Source: Henningerozyma blattae CBS 6284
Taxonomy: Eukaryota; Ascomycota; Saccharomycetes; Saccharomycetales; Saccharomycetaceae
DNA length: 64,000 bases
Direction: 5' to 3'
Assembly (NCBI RefSeq): GCF_000315915.1
Contig: NC_020192.1
Location: 248,001-312,000 of the forward strand
In this document: piece after piece, positions 35,947 through 45,628 of the stretch
Numbering within the stretch: the first letter of the stretch is position 1
Layout of the letters: every line of letters starts with the position of its first letter
The notes under the pieces: model-generated
The model's database searches: none
The model's input: the letters and a program-made list of their open reading frames with translations, nothing else
Told to the model about the DNA's origin: nothing
Made by a program: the position numbers and the translations under genes

Positions 35947-37665
35947 ATGAAACAAAAACGCGGCGTATTACAAGATATCGATATGAATAGTGGGTTGTCC
36001 AATGGGTTTCAATCTGGGTTGAGCCAAGAGAATCTGTTGAATGAATTGGAACATCAAAAGGCTTTGAACCGTCAATTGGAGGAACAATTGAAATACACAC
36101 AATTACAACAAGAAGAATTGAAAAAAGAATTGGGCAGGTCTTCATTCGACGTTCCCTTGATCTCACCACCTTCCAACACGTATTATAATGGATCACCTTC
36201 ACGTAGAAATAAACTTGTACATAAATATATCACACCGTTGATTAATGATTATGAAAATGGGGAGGCGAATATGCTGGGGAATAATAAAGGATTGGACATT
36301 TTCGAGACGAACACGGAACTAACTGCCGATATCGAAGCAGCAGCAGACGCAGAGGCAGACGCAGATGCGTCTGCCTCTGCGTCTGCCTCTGCTGCTGCCT
36401 CCGCCTCCGCTAGTGTATCTGCGTCTGCGTCTGCGTCTGCATTTGCTTACCTGTTTAATGAATTCGATACACTCCCCAGCTCCCCAATGAAACTAGAGGA
36501 AAACATCCCCTACACCCCTCGTAGTGAAGCCATGACACCTCTCATTTCACCAGAACGGTCGAATTTCGAATCGAATTTCGAACCGAATTTCGAACCAGCA
36601 ATGGGGCTTGGCCTTCACACGACTCAAGGCAAACAATTCATATTGAAACCCCCACCATTGGACTTGTTACCAACAATCCCGGGCTCCAAAGAAAACACAC
36701 CCTTCAAAACACCTTTCCCCTTCGACCTGTTTGAAACAAGCTTGGGCGATCTCCATACACCTTCCAAGAACGATCATAATCCAAATGACAATGAACTTAT
36801 AAACGATAACGAATTAACAACAAACAATGAACTTACATACGATTTCACCACCACAACACACAACGCATCAGCATCACACAATGCAACACACAACCCACCA
36901 ACATTACGTCACCCTTCAACCACTACTGCATCAGATGAACCAGAAAGTCTTTTCATCCTATCTGGTACACCATCGCCAGTCTTGAAATCACAGGGTCCAA
37001 CTCTCGATCCAAACACTCTCGCCAGAAACAGACTACGCCGCCGTGCACCACCAAATAGCCCCCGCCACTCCCACATTCCCAAGCCCACACCCCACGTGAC
37101 CGGCATTCCCGGAACTGGAGGCAACAGTCCCTCACGTGCCTCTCGCAAACTTTCAACTTTGCCACAAGGAGCCATCGATCAATACGTCCGTGAGATCCCA
37201 GACAGATTGTTTGAATGCATCTATCCTGGATGCCACAAGATCTTCAAGAGACGGTACAATATCAGATCGCATATCCAGACACATCTAGAAGACAGACCGT
37301 ATGTATGCGATCATGAAGGCTGTACAAAGGCGTTTGTAAGGAACCATGATCTTTTGCGTCACAAGAAGACGCATGCAGAAAAAACTCATGTTTGCCCTTG
37401 TGGGAAGCGGTTCAATAGAGAAGATGCCTTGATAGTGCACCGTAGTAGAATGATCTGTGATGGTGGTAAAAGATATGCCAATGTGGTGATAAAGAGGTCT
37501 CCGAGAAGAAGAGGACGACCAAGAAAGACTCCGGGATTGGGGACGACGAGCCCTGTGAAACAGTTGCAACTACCTTTGCAAGAGCAAGACCAGCCGCATA
37601 TGACTCGGGACAGACGTGATCAAGAGCGTCCGGGGTTTGTGGTGTTTAAGCTTGCCCAGGAATAG
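35947..37665 (+). CDS. SWI5: C2H2 cell-cycle transcription factor Swi5
   Basis: 572 aa. Swi5/Ace2-family activator of M/G1 genes. Three C2H2 fingers lie at about residues 423-498: FECIYPGCHKIFKRRYNIRSHIQTH, YVCDHEGCTKAFVRNHDLLRHKKTH, and a third of the unusual C-P-C form (HVCPCGKRFNREDALIVHRSRMIC). Just after them, NVVIKRSPRRRGRPRKT resembles the Swi5 nuclear-localisation region (Cdc28-regulated sites and GRPRK) more than Ace2, so I choose SWI5; the locus corresponds to both YDR146C and YLR131C. An N-terminal leucine-rich helix (residues 23-60) and Pro/Ser-rich middle follow the family. Residues about 124-165 are an Ala-Asp/Glu then Ala-Ser repeat encoded by an inverted repeat. Shorter than S. 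cerevisiae Swi5 (709 aa). Confidence 0.88.
   Translation: MKQKRGVLQDIDMNSGLSNGFQSGLSQENLLNELEHQKALNRQLEEQLKYTQLQQEELKKELGRSSFDVPLISPPSNTYYNGSPSRRNKLVHKYITPLINDYENGEANMLGNNKGLDIFETNTELTADIEAAADAEADADASASASASAAASASASVSASASASAFAYLFNEFDTLPSSPMKLEENIPYTPRSEAMTPLISPERSNFESNFEPNFEPAMGLGLHTTQGKQFILKPPPLDLLPTIPGSKENTPFKTPFPFDLFETSLGDLHTPSKNDHNPNDNELINDNELTTNNELTYDFTTTTHNASASHNATHNPPTLRHPSTTTASDEPESLFILSGTPSPVLKSQGPTLDPNTLARNRLRRRAPPNSPRHSHIPKPTPHVTGIPGTGGNSPSRASRKLSTLPQGAIDQYVREIPDRLFECIYPGCHKIFKRRYNIRSHIQTHLEDRPYVCDHEGCTKAFVRNHDLLRHKKTHAEKTHVCPCGKRFNREDALIVHRSRMICDGGKRYANVVIKRSPRRRGRPRKTPGLGTTSPVKQLQLPLQEQDQPHMTRDRRDQERPGFVVFKLAQE
36343..36386. repeat. Perfect 21-bp inverted repeat in SWI5 coding sequence
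   Basis: Left arm 36343-36363 and right arm 36366-36386 are exact reverse complements with a 2-base GA spacer. The left arm reads Ala with Asp/Glu (GCAGAC, GCAGAG), the right arm Ala with Ser (TCTGCC, TCTGCG). Further GCGTCT hexamers extend to about 36440. Confidence 0.9.
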
Positions 37666-37784
37666 CCGTAATGGCAGTGGCAGTGGCAATGGCAGTGGCA
37701 GTCGTCGTCGTCGTAGCCGTAGCCGTAGTCGCAGACGTAACCATAGCCTAACTTTTAGCCCTAGATTTCGCTTAGTTACACTAC

Positions 37785-37829
37785 GCTAAGTTACGTTACT
37801 CTAAGTTACGTTACGCTAAGTTACGTTAC
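37785..37829. repeat. 3 x 15-bp GCTAAGTTACGTTAC repeat
   Basis: Three head-to-tail copies, the second with a T in place of the first G, followed by a partial GCTAAG and preceded by a diverged CTTAGTTACACTAC. Confidence 0.85.
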
Positions 37830-37844
37830 GCTAAGCCTGAACTT

Positions 37845-38076
37845 AGGAACACATCTATATTACAAGCACAGGAACATATATTTATTAGGAACATAGGAAC
37901 ACATACAAATATATAAGGAATACAAACATATATTACGAACATCAAATTAGGATGCCGTTAAAGGAACGCATACTTATATACAGGAACACCACTCACATTG
38001 CTTTTTATCTTGCAATACAGCAATATTGCTCCCCGTCTTGCTGTTCACCTTGCCTTTAATTTTTTTCATAGGAACA
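37845..38076. repeat. Scattered AGGAACA motif, seven copies
   Basis: AGGAACA/G at 37845, 37870, 37887, 37895, 37962, 37982 and 38070, usually followed by CAT or TAT; all in one orientation. Confidence 0.7.
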
Positions 38077-38116
38077 CGTATATTGCTTTTGCCCTTATTA
38101 GTTTCGGCTTCCGGGC

Positions 38117-38148
38117 ACCCTTCGGGTCACGATCTGTACCCTCACGGT
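38117..38148. promoter_or_regulatory. Pair of Zap1-type zinc-responsive elements
   Basis: ACCCTTCGGGT (38117-38127) fits the relaxed ZRE core ACCBYNMRGGT; ACCCTCACGGT (38138-38148) differs from it at one base. They are 21 bases apart and about 265-295 bases before the ZRT2 ATG. S. cerevisiae ZRT2 is controlled by Zap1. Confidence 0.5.
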
Positions 38149-38412
38149 TTCGGAGTTGCTGCAAAGGTACCTGTGCCTACAATGTGTGCAGAAAAGCCCG
38201 TAGCGCAGTGGAAGCTGGGGGTTGCCCAGCAACGTCTGTTCATGTATATAAGGCCCATGAGGTATGGAATGTGACATTCTGCCTCCACAATTGAAGGACC
38301 TAAATCGTTACAAAAGGCATCAAGAAACTCAGAGTTTATCTCAATTGATCATTACTTTGCAACTTTAAAGACCCTTCCATTTCGTTATATATACCCCATT
38401 ATTACTATCAAA

Positions 38413-39618
38413 ATGCTAGATGCCCAAACCCTCCTGGACGTTATTGTGAAAAGGCACGGAGCTGACGACGATTCGGACCATGTGCCAGCGTGTGAGACTT
38501 CCAACGATTATGACGGGCGCATGAATCTTCGTATTCTGTCTGTGTTTATTCTGCTGATCTCATCAGGGATCGGGGTCAACTTCCCGATCTTGGCGTCTCA
38601 ATACTCGTTTATTCGCCTGCCTAAATGGTGTTTTTTTATTGCCAAGTTTTTTGGTTCGGGTGTTATTATTGCTACTGCATTCGTCCATTTATTGGAGCCT
38701 GCCGCTGATGCCCTGGGGAATGCCTGTCTTGGTGGAACTTTTGCCGAGTACCCTTGGGCCTTCGGGATCTGTTTGATGTCGTTGTTTTTCTTGTTTTTTA
38801 CAGAAATCATTTCCCATCATATTATTGATCAAAGGTTGGCCAAGGAACATGGACATGGCCATGACGAAGAACATGCCGCAATTGAGCGTGTTGATACTAT
38901 CGAATGTTGTGAAGAAAATAGTTGTGATGAAGAACCAAATCCAATGGTTATTCAAGAAGAGAATTCCGCCACTACTTATATAGATTCGAAAAATAAGGAT
39001 GAAAAGAAAGCTGCTGATGTTCAAATTAACGAACATTTACAATACGATTCTCAAGAAAAGACTGTTGATTTGGAGAATTCTATTTCTCATCATGATGGGA
39101 TGACTAGAGCTGAAAGAGAACAATATTTGAACCAATTGGTTGCTGTGATGGTTTTGGAAGCAGGTGTTATTGTTCATTCCGTCTTTATTGGTCTTTCTCT
39201 AGCGGTCACTGGTGACAATTTCGTCACTTTATTCATTGTCCTGACTTTCCATCAAATGTTTGAAGGTCTTGGTTTAGGTACAAGAGTTGCTGAAACTCCA
39301 TGGCCAAAATCCAAGAGAATGACTCCATGGTTAATGGCTCTTGCATTCACTTTGACTACGCCTGTTGCTGTGGCAATTGGGTTAGGTGTGCGTAATTCAT
39401 GGGTTCCTGGTTCCCGTACTTCATTGATTGCCAATGGTATTTTCGACGCTATTAGTGCTGGTATTTTAATCTATACAGGTCTTGTCGAATTAATGGCACA
39501 CGAATTTTTATATTCTGGTCAATTCAAAGGAGAAAATGGATTGAAACAAATGTTGAGTGCATATTTTGTGATGTGTTGTGGTGCTGCCTTGATGGCTCTA
39601 TTAGGTAAATGGGCTTGA
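38413..39618 (+). CDS. ZRT2: Low-affinity plasma-membrane zinc transporter Zrt2
   Basis: 401 aa. ZIP-family importer of Zn2+. Eight membrane segments are expected: three before a cytosolic loop and five after it. The loop (about residues 150-235) has the metal-binding EHGHGHDEEH sequence and is otherwise acidic. Signature ZIP helices follow: LEAGVIVHSVFIGLSLAV and LFIVLTFHQMFEGLGLGTRV, with the transport-site His, Glu and Gly residues (H-S-V-F-I-G and H-Q-M-F-E-G). The C-terminus ends in a membrane segment (MCCGAALMALLGKWA), as usual in Zrt proteins. Similar in length to S. cerevisiae Zrt2 (422 aa). Zrt1 is the alternative, but order and strand match YLR130C. Confidence 0.93.
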   Translation: MLDAQTLLDVIVKRHGADDDSDHVPACETSNDYDGRMNLRILSVFILLISSGIGVNFPILASQYSFIRLPKWCFFIAKFFGSGVIIATAFVHLLEPAADALGNACLGGTFAEYPWAFGICLMSLFFLFFTEIISHHIIDQRLAKEHGHGHDEEHAAIERVDTIECCEENSCDEEPNPMVIQEENSATTYIDSKNKDEKKAADVQINEHLQYDSQEKTVDLENSISHHDGMTRAEREQYLNQLVAVMVLEAGVIVHSVFIGLSLAVTGDNFVTLFIVLTFHQMFEGLGLGTRVAETPWPKSKRMTPWLMALAFTLTTPVAVAIGLGVRNSWVPGSRTSLIANGIFDAISAGILIYTGLVELMAHEFLYSGQFKGENGLKQMLSAYFVMCCGAALMALLGKWA

Positions 39619-39809
39619 TTCAAAGGCACAATTAGACTTGTGTGAGAGAATGCAAGTGAGTGAATGTCCGTGTATGTGCGTGTGCGTGTTAATTGTACAA
39701 TTTTATATATTCTTGCTAACTAATTTTCTTTTTCTTTTTCCCTCTCTATTTAATTTTACATATATATAATATATATATATATATTCATATATTAAACTAT
39801 TTTTTTAAT

Positions 39810-41027
39810 TTATTCCAAAACTTTTTGTTTTTTAGTGCTTTGTTGAGATTTCCCCTGATGCTTGGCTAAATTCACAGAATTCAAATAATGCATATAGACA
39901 TTACTAGATTGCCATTTCTTGGCAGATTTGATCTCGTCGGCGTTGAACCCAGGAACTCGAATGTTCCAATTCCGTTCCACATGTAATTGGATATCTCGTT
40001 TATTAACCATATTAGAATTACGATGTCTTGATAACCGACATGAAAAAGATGTGATGTTAGAGACAAATTCATCAGCCATATCTAATAACAATTCCTCCAC
40101 ATCACCATCTATACTTAGATCCTTTTCATCATGTTCATCTATACTCACAGATCGTACCAATTCTCTTAATTTTCTTTTGGAAAGTACTCGTTCTGAATTT
40201 AATTCGTATGGTGGGATAGTAACAACAGGAGGCGGAGGAGGGGTTGTACCGCTTGTGTTTGTAGTTGCCGTGGTTGCACTTGCACTTGCGTTTGTCGTCG
40301 AAGTTGTAGTGACAGTGACATTGGAAGTCGCAGTGTTTGTGATGGGAATATTAATATTAGATTGAGTTCTAGCACTCGTGTGTGATTCTTGTAATACTTT
40401 TTGTAATTCACTGTTTTGTTTGGCAGATTTTAAATAGAAATTTTTCTTTTCATTTTGGAATTGTTGATGCAATTCTGTATAATCTTTACTCAATTTTTTC
40501 AATTGAAATAGATATTCATTTCTCTTGGCAGTCAATGCTTCTTGATTATTAGTCTTGGAATTCAACAATTTACTAATATTATCGATTTTTTCCTTGACAT
40601 CACTATGCTCTCTTTTAATCTTGGCTGCCCTAATTTGGAAATCTTTCAACAAGGTCTCATAACTTTCGTTTTGTTCGGGTGTCAAAGCATTTTTAATCAT
40701 CATCGAAAGATTGGAATTAGATCGGACCATTGGTGTACTACTGCTATTATTACTGCTCGTACTTGGTGGAGTATTCATATTTTTGAGACTAGAATTACTA
40801 TTACTTCGTGATAATGTGGAATCATTAGAGGATGAGTCATTTTTATACTTATTAGATAATTGAGTAAATAATTTCTTTACTTTAGTGGCTTTGATAAGCA
40901 ATTCTTTACCCTTTTCGGTGGTGTCACCACCATTCAATTTGGCATCTTTGATTAAATTTTTGAAATTCTCTGCTAATTCATTCAATTGCTTTTGTTGTTG
41001 AGCAAGACTTGGATTAGAATCAGACAT
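39810..41027 (-). CDS. TAF12: TFIID/SAGA subunit Taf12
   Basis: 405 aa from the ATG at 41027 (MSDSNPSLAQQQK); the frame extends upstream only through TTG. Taf12 is shared by TFIID and SAGA and pairs with Taf4 or Ada1 through a histone fold of the H2B type. That fold is seen at about residues 280-352: VLSKRKLRELVRSV, DGDVEELLLDMADEFVSNITSFSCRLSRHRNSNMVNKRDIQLHVERNWNIRVPGF. A conserved C-terminal helix follows (KSAKKWQSSNVYMHYLNSVNLAK). The N-terminal half is helical and charged with Ser/Asn and Thr-rich low-complexity stretches. Shorter than S. cerevisiae Taf12 (539 aa), with the difference in the non-conserved N-terminal part. Confidence 0.94.
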   Translation of the reverse strand: MSDSNPSLAQQQKQLNELAENFKNLIKDAKLNGGDTTEKGKELLIKATKVKKLFTQLSNKYKNDSSSNDSTLSRSNSNSSLKNMNTPPSTSSNNSSSTPMVRSNSNLSMMIKNALTPEQNESYETLLKDFQIRAAKIKREHSDVKEKIDNISKLLNSKTNNQEALTAKRNEYLFQLKKLSKDYTELHQQFQNEKKNFYLKSAKQNSELQKVLQESHTSARTQSNINIPITNTATSNVTVTTTSTTNASASATTATTNTSGTTPPPPPVVTIPPYELNSERVLSKRKLRELVRSVSIDEHDEKDLSIDGDVEELLLDMADEFVSNITSFSCRLSRHRNSNMVNKRDIQLHVERNWNIRVPGFNADEIKSAKKWQSSNVYMHYLNSVNLAKHQGKSQQSTKKQKVLE

Positions 41028-41233
41028 TGTTGGGGTACACGAGAGGATCAAAAACAAAAAGAGCAGAAAGTTCTAGTGCAAAATCGTTTAGGAATAATAG
41101 ACTTTCTTGTCTATTATATTTATAACATAGTATTATTATTTTTAATTTTTAATAATAATAATAGTAATTAATATAAATGTGAATTTTTCCAAATCGGTTT
41201 TTTTTTTTTCTTTTCTTCCAATTTACATTGCAG

Positions 41234-41259
41234 CACGTGATGCCCTGTCACAGCACGTG
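41234..41259. promoter_or_regulatory. Twin Cbf1 sites CACGTG
   Basis: CACGTG at 41234-41239 and 41254-41259, each within an identical CAGCACGTGAT context, 20 bases apart, about 210 bases before TAF12. Confidence 0.55.
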
Positions 41260-41608
41260 ATATATTTTCTCAAGAAATTAAATGGCATGTGATGGATTGC
41301 AAATCACATGACTGTATTAAAGATAATCCCTCCCCAAAAAGGTAATATCCTACTTCGTACACAAAGAACGCACCCCTTAAAAGGTTTATTATACGATTTC
41401 CTTTTTGGGGGTGGTTGTCGCTCCTGCTTTCCACTTTAGGATAAGCGCTCTGCCCTTTCATTTTAGGAACAATCCCCCTGTTTTTAACTGGAAATTTCCC
41501 AATCCGGTATCAGTACCCTAGGAGGTACGTCATTGTACAGAACACCCCGCAGGAAAAGAAGATTTTTTTTTGCTTTTCTATTTGACCCCTTGAATACCAC
41601 GTGATGCG

Positions 41609-41616
41609 TTACCCGG
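41609..41616. promoter_or_regulatory. Reb1-type site TTACCCGG
   Basis: Exact Reb1 core, five bases after a CACGTG word, midway between TAF12 and the yapsin gene. Confidence 0.6.
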
Positions 41617-42514
41617 TTTGTCCAGGCACATGACCAAAATATCTCCTTTGCCCCCGAAATTCTAAATTAGGAAGCAAGTTCCGGATTCGGAATTACCTTC
41701 TCCGTGTATTTTCCGTCTACGGGATTTTCTGAAGAGTAGCATTATCCTTATAGGGATGCTTCGCCTCTTTTTGGTTCTACGCTTTTGTCTGAGACTGGTA
41801 ACTTCGCCATGTATTGTTTTTTCAAATTGGCGTCATCGAATGACCTAGAGATTATGTTAAGAAGATTGAAAAAAAAGGAAGAGAAAAACCTATATAGAAC
41901 ACCAAATAGAAAACACGATTACTATTATTAATCATCTATTATATTTTTTTTTTTTACCTCTAATAGTATTTCTAATAGAAGAGACAAAAAAAAAAAATTA
42001 AAATATAATACAAAATAGAAAAGAGATTTTCAAAATTATTAATCTGGATTGGGGCTTTTTGAAAGGTATATATCTCTTTCGTTCAACTTTAATATCTCCT
42101 TTTTTTGTTGTTTTATAAATAAAAAAACTTTTTTTTTATTCTTGAACCTTTAGACATTTTATGTTTTAATCAAGCTTACAAATAAACAATAGGAAAAGTA
42201 AACAATAACAAGTTTAACATTATAAATCAAATACAACTGACTATAGTCTCAGCATATCGTTTAAGGAACATCCATCCATTTTTATATTTTAAAATATAAA
42301 AAAAAAAGAAGGCAAAAAAAAGGTCCTTTTTAACTTTTGTTTCTACACTCCATAATCGCTTTGTGCATTTTTTACATTTTTTACATTTTAACATTTTTTT
42401 TCTCATTAGTATATTACTAGTACTTTTTTTACTTTATTTTTTTTCTAATTCAACAAGCATATCAATCATATTTCTTTCTCCTTCCCACTTTCATATCTAT
42501 ATCCATAGCTCATT

Positions 42515-44518
42515 ATGAAAGATCATGCCATTCTATTAGCTTTATTAGCTTTAATTAATGTTTCTATATCGGATCCTATCCCACCCGTTGAAAACTCGAA
42601 TAATGATGGTAAAGTAAATTCAGTTAATTCAAATTTCTTGAAATTAGGTTTTGAAAAATTTTATGCTGATTCAATTAATGATATAGTTATCGAATATGAT
42701 AATGACACCGACGATTATCGTTTACAAAAGAGAGACTCCATTATAGATTTGAAAGAGTCAAAACCATATGTCAATTTAATAAAAAGAAACGATGGTTATG
42801 AAGAAATTCAAATTATAAATCAACAATCATTTTATTCTGTCAATTTAAGAATTGGTACACCAGCACAATCAATTACAGTCTTGGTAGATACTGGGTCATC
42901 AGATCTTTGGGTCACGGGTTCTGATAATCCTTATTGTAAGAGCAATAGTGGTAAATCGACTAACCTTTTGACTCCTACAGATTCAGATTCAGACTCTGAT
43001 TCGGATTCACAACCAGATCTAGAAAGTGGATCTTCAAGTGGCAATAATGATGGTGATGATGGCTCAATTTTATCTTGGTTTGAAAAATTCAAATTTTGGA
43101 AAAATAATAATAAACAAGAAGAAGTTGCGAAGAAAAATATTGTAATTATTGATGATGTTTTACAAATCAAAAATGCACAAGCAGATTCAGAAAAACCAGA
43201 TTGGAATCCCTTCGGTTGGGGGTCTACTGCTACGGCCACTACAGGTGGTAATAGTGGCTATCAAACAATGTCCCTAGATCCATCTCAGGCGACTATTAAT
43301 TGTGATACTTATGGTACTTTTGATATTGAAGATTCTTCCACTTTCCAATCCAATAAAACTTCATTTGCCATCCGTTATGCTGATACTTCTTATGCTACTG
43401 GTGAATGGGGTCGTGATGTTTTAACTTTTTCAGATGGGTTAAATGTTACTGGTCTTTCCTTTGCTGTGGCAAATCAAACAAACTCCACAGTGGGCGTCTT
43501 GGGGATTGGCTTGCCTCAATTAGAAGTCACTTACTCCGGTGTATATCAATCTACAAAACCTTATATCTATGATAATTTCCCATTAGTGTTGAAAAATTCA
43601 GGTGCCATCCATAAAAGTGTTTATTCATTATATTTAAATAAACAAAATGCTAAAAATGGTAATGTTTTATTCGGTGCTGTTGATCATTCACAATACGAAG
43701 GTGATACTTTATATACCGTCCCATTAGTTAATGGTGATTCTTCATCTGGTTATTCTACTCCAATTGAATTCGATATCACTTTACAAGGTCTTGGTGTTAC
43801 CGATAATACAAATAATTATACTGTGACAACTACTCAAATCGTGGCATTATTGGATTCCGGTACCACATTAACTTATTTCCCAAAAGATATGCTAAATCTA
43901 TTAGCAAAAACAATTAATGCCTCTTATTCCGATGCTTTGGGCTATTACGTCATGAACTGTCCAGATTCTGATGATAATACTCAAATTGTATTTGATTTCG
44001 GTGGATTCCATATTAATGCCAATCTAACTAATTTTGTTTTATCATCTGCTTCTGGTAAATGTGTCTTAGGTTTATTACCATATAATGGTAATTCTGCCAT
44101 TTTAGGTGATATGTTTTTAACTCATGCTTATGTTGTCTATAATTTGGATGATTTGGAAATTTCAATGGCTCAAGCTAATTATGATAATAGTAATGAAGAT
44201 ATTGAAGTTATCACATCTACCGTTCCAAATGCTGTGAAGGCTCCAGGTTATTCTTATACTTATTCTACTTCTAAATCAATTGTTTCTGGTGGTAATATCT
44301 TCGGGTCTACTACCTATTCAATAAATCCATCTTCATCAAATTCAGGAGATAGCCATGATTCCACCAGTACTGTTCAAGGTACTGGTTCAACCTCTTCTCG
44401 TATCAGTACCCGTACTACTTCAAAGACAAAACAAGCAAATGATGCCTCGAATTTGTTCAGTCCTACGAATTCTTTATTCACTTTATTATTCACATTCATT
44501 TGTACTTTACTCGTTTGA
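42515..44518 (+). CDS. GPI-anchored aspartyl protease (yapsin)
   Basis: 667 aa. Yapsins cleave secreted and wall proteins at mono- and dibasic sites and help maintain the cell wall. A signal peptide opens the protein (MKDHAILLALLALINVSIS). A propeptide ends near KR sites (LQKRD, residue 72; LIKRN, residue 91). The two catalytic motifs are DTGSSDLWVTG (Asp125) and DSGTTLTYF (Asp447). Between them is a yapsin-type insertion loop, here Asp/Ser-rich (DSDSDSDSDSQPD) and with a basic KKN segment that may be cut to give two chains. The Ser/Thr-rich stalk ends in a hydrophobic GPI-attachment tail (LFSPTNSLFTLLFTFICTLLV). The locus matches YDR144C (MKC7)/YLR120C (YPS1), so the symbol is left open. Confidence 0.92.
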   Translation: MKDHAILLALLALINVSISDPIPPVENSNNDGKVNSVNSNFLKLGFEKFYADSINDIVIEYDNDTDDYRLQKRDSIIDLKESKPYVNLIKRNDGYEEIQIINQQSFYSVNLRIGTPAQSITVLVDTGSSDLWVTGSDNPYCKSNSGKSTNLLTPTDSDSDSDSDSQPDLESGSSSGNNDGDDGSILSWFEKFKFWKNNNKQEEVAKKNIVIIDDVLQIKNAQADSEKPDWNPFGWGSTATATTGGNSGYQTMSLDPSQATINCDTYGTFDIEDSSTFQSNKTSFAIRYADTSYATGEWGRDVLTFSDGLNVTGLSFAVANQTNSTVGVLGIGLPQLEVTYSGVYQSTKPYIYDNFPLVLKNSGAIHKSVYSLYLNKQNAKNGNVLFGAVDHSQYEGDTLYTVPLVNGDSSSGYSTPIEFDITLQGLGVTDNTNNYTVTTTQIVALLDSGTTLTYFPKDMLNLLAKTINASYSDALGYYVMNCPDSDDNTQIVFDFGGFHINANLTNFVLSSASGKCVLGLLPYNGNSAILGDMFLTHAYVVYNLDDLEISMAQANYDNSNEDIEVITSTVPNAVKAPGYSYTYSTSKSIVSGGNIFGSTTYSINPSSSNSGDSHDSTSTVQGTGSTSSRISTRTTSKTKQANDASNLFSPTNSLFTLLFTFICTLLV

Positions 44519-44875
44519 TAGACAAACAATCAAAAATTAAAAATTAAAATTAAAAATAAAAATAAAATAATAATATTATTACTTATATTTCTACTAAAAA
44601 ATAAACGAAAAAAATGCATACTGCATAATGCACTAAGAGCCAGCTACATTATTTTTTGTCTTTTATTATTTATAAATTACAAATAAATTTATATTCTTTT
44701 CCAACTTCAATTGCAATAACAAATTCATATTATCATCAACATTATATTGTCTTTCATAACTTTTTAATATATATACGTATGTATTTTAAATTCTCTATAT
44801 ATATTGTGTTATTTTATTAAAGTTTTTTTAATGATCTACGAAATAGTACAACTTATTATCCCTAGTTAATAATAT
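44519..44875. other. Convergent 3' region yapsin/SRN2
   Basis: 357 bases of AT-rich sequence, A-rich after the yapsin stop; shared 3' flank. No gene. Confidence 0.5.
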
Positions 44876-45628
44876 TTAAACTTTCAAATTTCCTTGTACA
44901 TTCCAAGTGGCCAATTTTTGAGCTCGTAAATGATATCTACATCTACTATCCAAAAATTTATCAATCATTTCATCCATAGTTTGATCTTTATCAGAAGATT
45001 CGATATTTTTTGTTATATTTCTTTCAATGATTTCACTTTCTTCATCAATCTCCCTAATTTGTTTCTCCAGTTTTTTTTTCATACTTTCATTACTATATTG
45101 ATCATGAATCTGACTATTAAAATCTTGTAATTTTTTTATATAAGTACTCTCTATAATTTGTAAATTTGAAAGTTTTTGGCTTAATACTTCATTTTTTTCA
45201 ATATCAAGTTTGTTAAACTTAACTTCTAAATCTTGGAATTTTTTCTTAATTATATTTATCTCTTCAATGATATTAATTTTACTATTTTTATGAAGTTGAT
45301 TTATATAGTTATTTAATTTGTGGGTATCTTGATTTAATTTGATTATTTCTTCACTGTTTAAAAGTTTACTATGCTCAGGTAATGGAACAGTTTTCGGTAT
45401 AAATATGTTGGAATTTAATGTAAGACTTTTAGTTGTATTAATTGTAGAAGGAATAGATACTGTTGATGAAGTAAGACTTTGCAATTCGTTATCAATTAAT
45501 AACGTATCTTGGAATTGCGTTTCATTTATTTGTCCAACAGAATATCTATTTCCATGTAAGTCAATTGGCTCTTGTTGAGCTTGAGTTTCTTTTGGAGGAA
45601 GTGGTGGGACTTGAGTTTCTTGTTCCAT
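44876..45628 (-). CDS. SRN2: ESCRT-I subunit Srn2 (Vps37)
   Basis: 250 aa. Srn2/Vps37 joins Stp22 (Vps23), Vps28 and Mvb12 in ESCRT-I, which sorts ubiquitinated cargo into multivesicular bodies. The protein is dominated by a long coiled coil (about residues 100-200) and ends with the Mod(r)-type C-terminus: MIDKFLDSRCRYHLRAQKLATWN, the most conserved part of the family. The N-terminus has Pro-rich PPLPPKE and a Ser/Thr-rich stretch, longer than in the 213-aa S. cerevisiae protein. The call rests on the C-terminal block plus order and strand (YLR119W). It is divergent from RUB1 with a 292-base shared promoter. Confidence 0.8.
   Translation of the reverse strand: MEQETQVPPLPPKETQAQQEPIDLHGNRYSVGQINETQFQDTLLIDNELQSLTSSTVSIPSTINTTKSLTLNSNIFIPKTVPLPEHSKLLNSEEIIKLNQDTHKLNNYINQLHKNSKINIIEEINIIKKKFQDLEVKFNKLDIEKNEVLSQKLSNLQIIESTYIKKLQDFNSQIHDQYSNESMKKKLEKQIREIDEESEIIERNITKNIESSDKDQTMDEMIDKFLDSRCRYHLRAQKLATWNVQGNLKV

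Larger units (their letters stand above)
37666..38412. other. SWI5 3' flank and ZRT2 promoter
   Basis: Filled with short repeats: GTGGCA and CGTAGC hexamers just after the SWI5 stop (37673-37740), a 15-base triplet repeat (37785-37829), and seven AGGAACR words (37845-38076). Nearer ZRT2 are two Zap1-type sites in a GC-richer patch (38110-38230). No gene. Confidence 0.6.
41028..42514. other. Divergent promoter TAF12/yapsin
   Basis: About 1.5 kb. TAF12 side: paired Cbf1 words. Middle: an imperfect inverted repeat (arms 41328-41342 and 41400-41414), CCCCT stress-element words (about 41372, 41477 and 41585), a third CACGTG (41598-41603) and a Reb1 site. Yapsin side: AT-rich with long T- and A-tracts. 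No gene. Confidence 0.55.
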
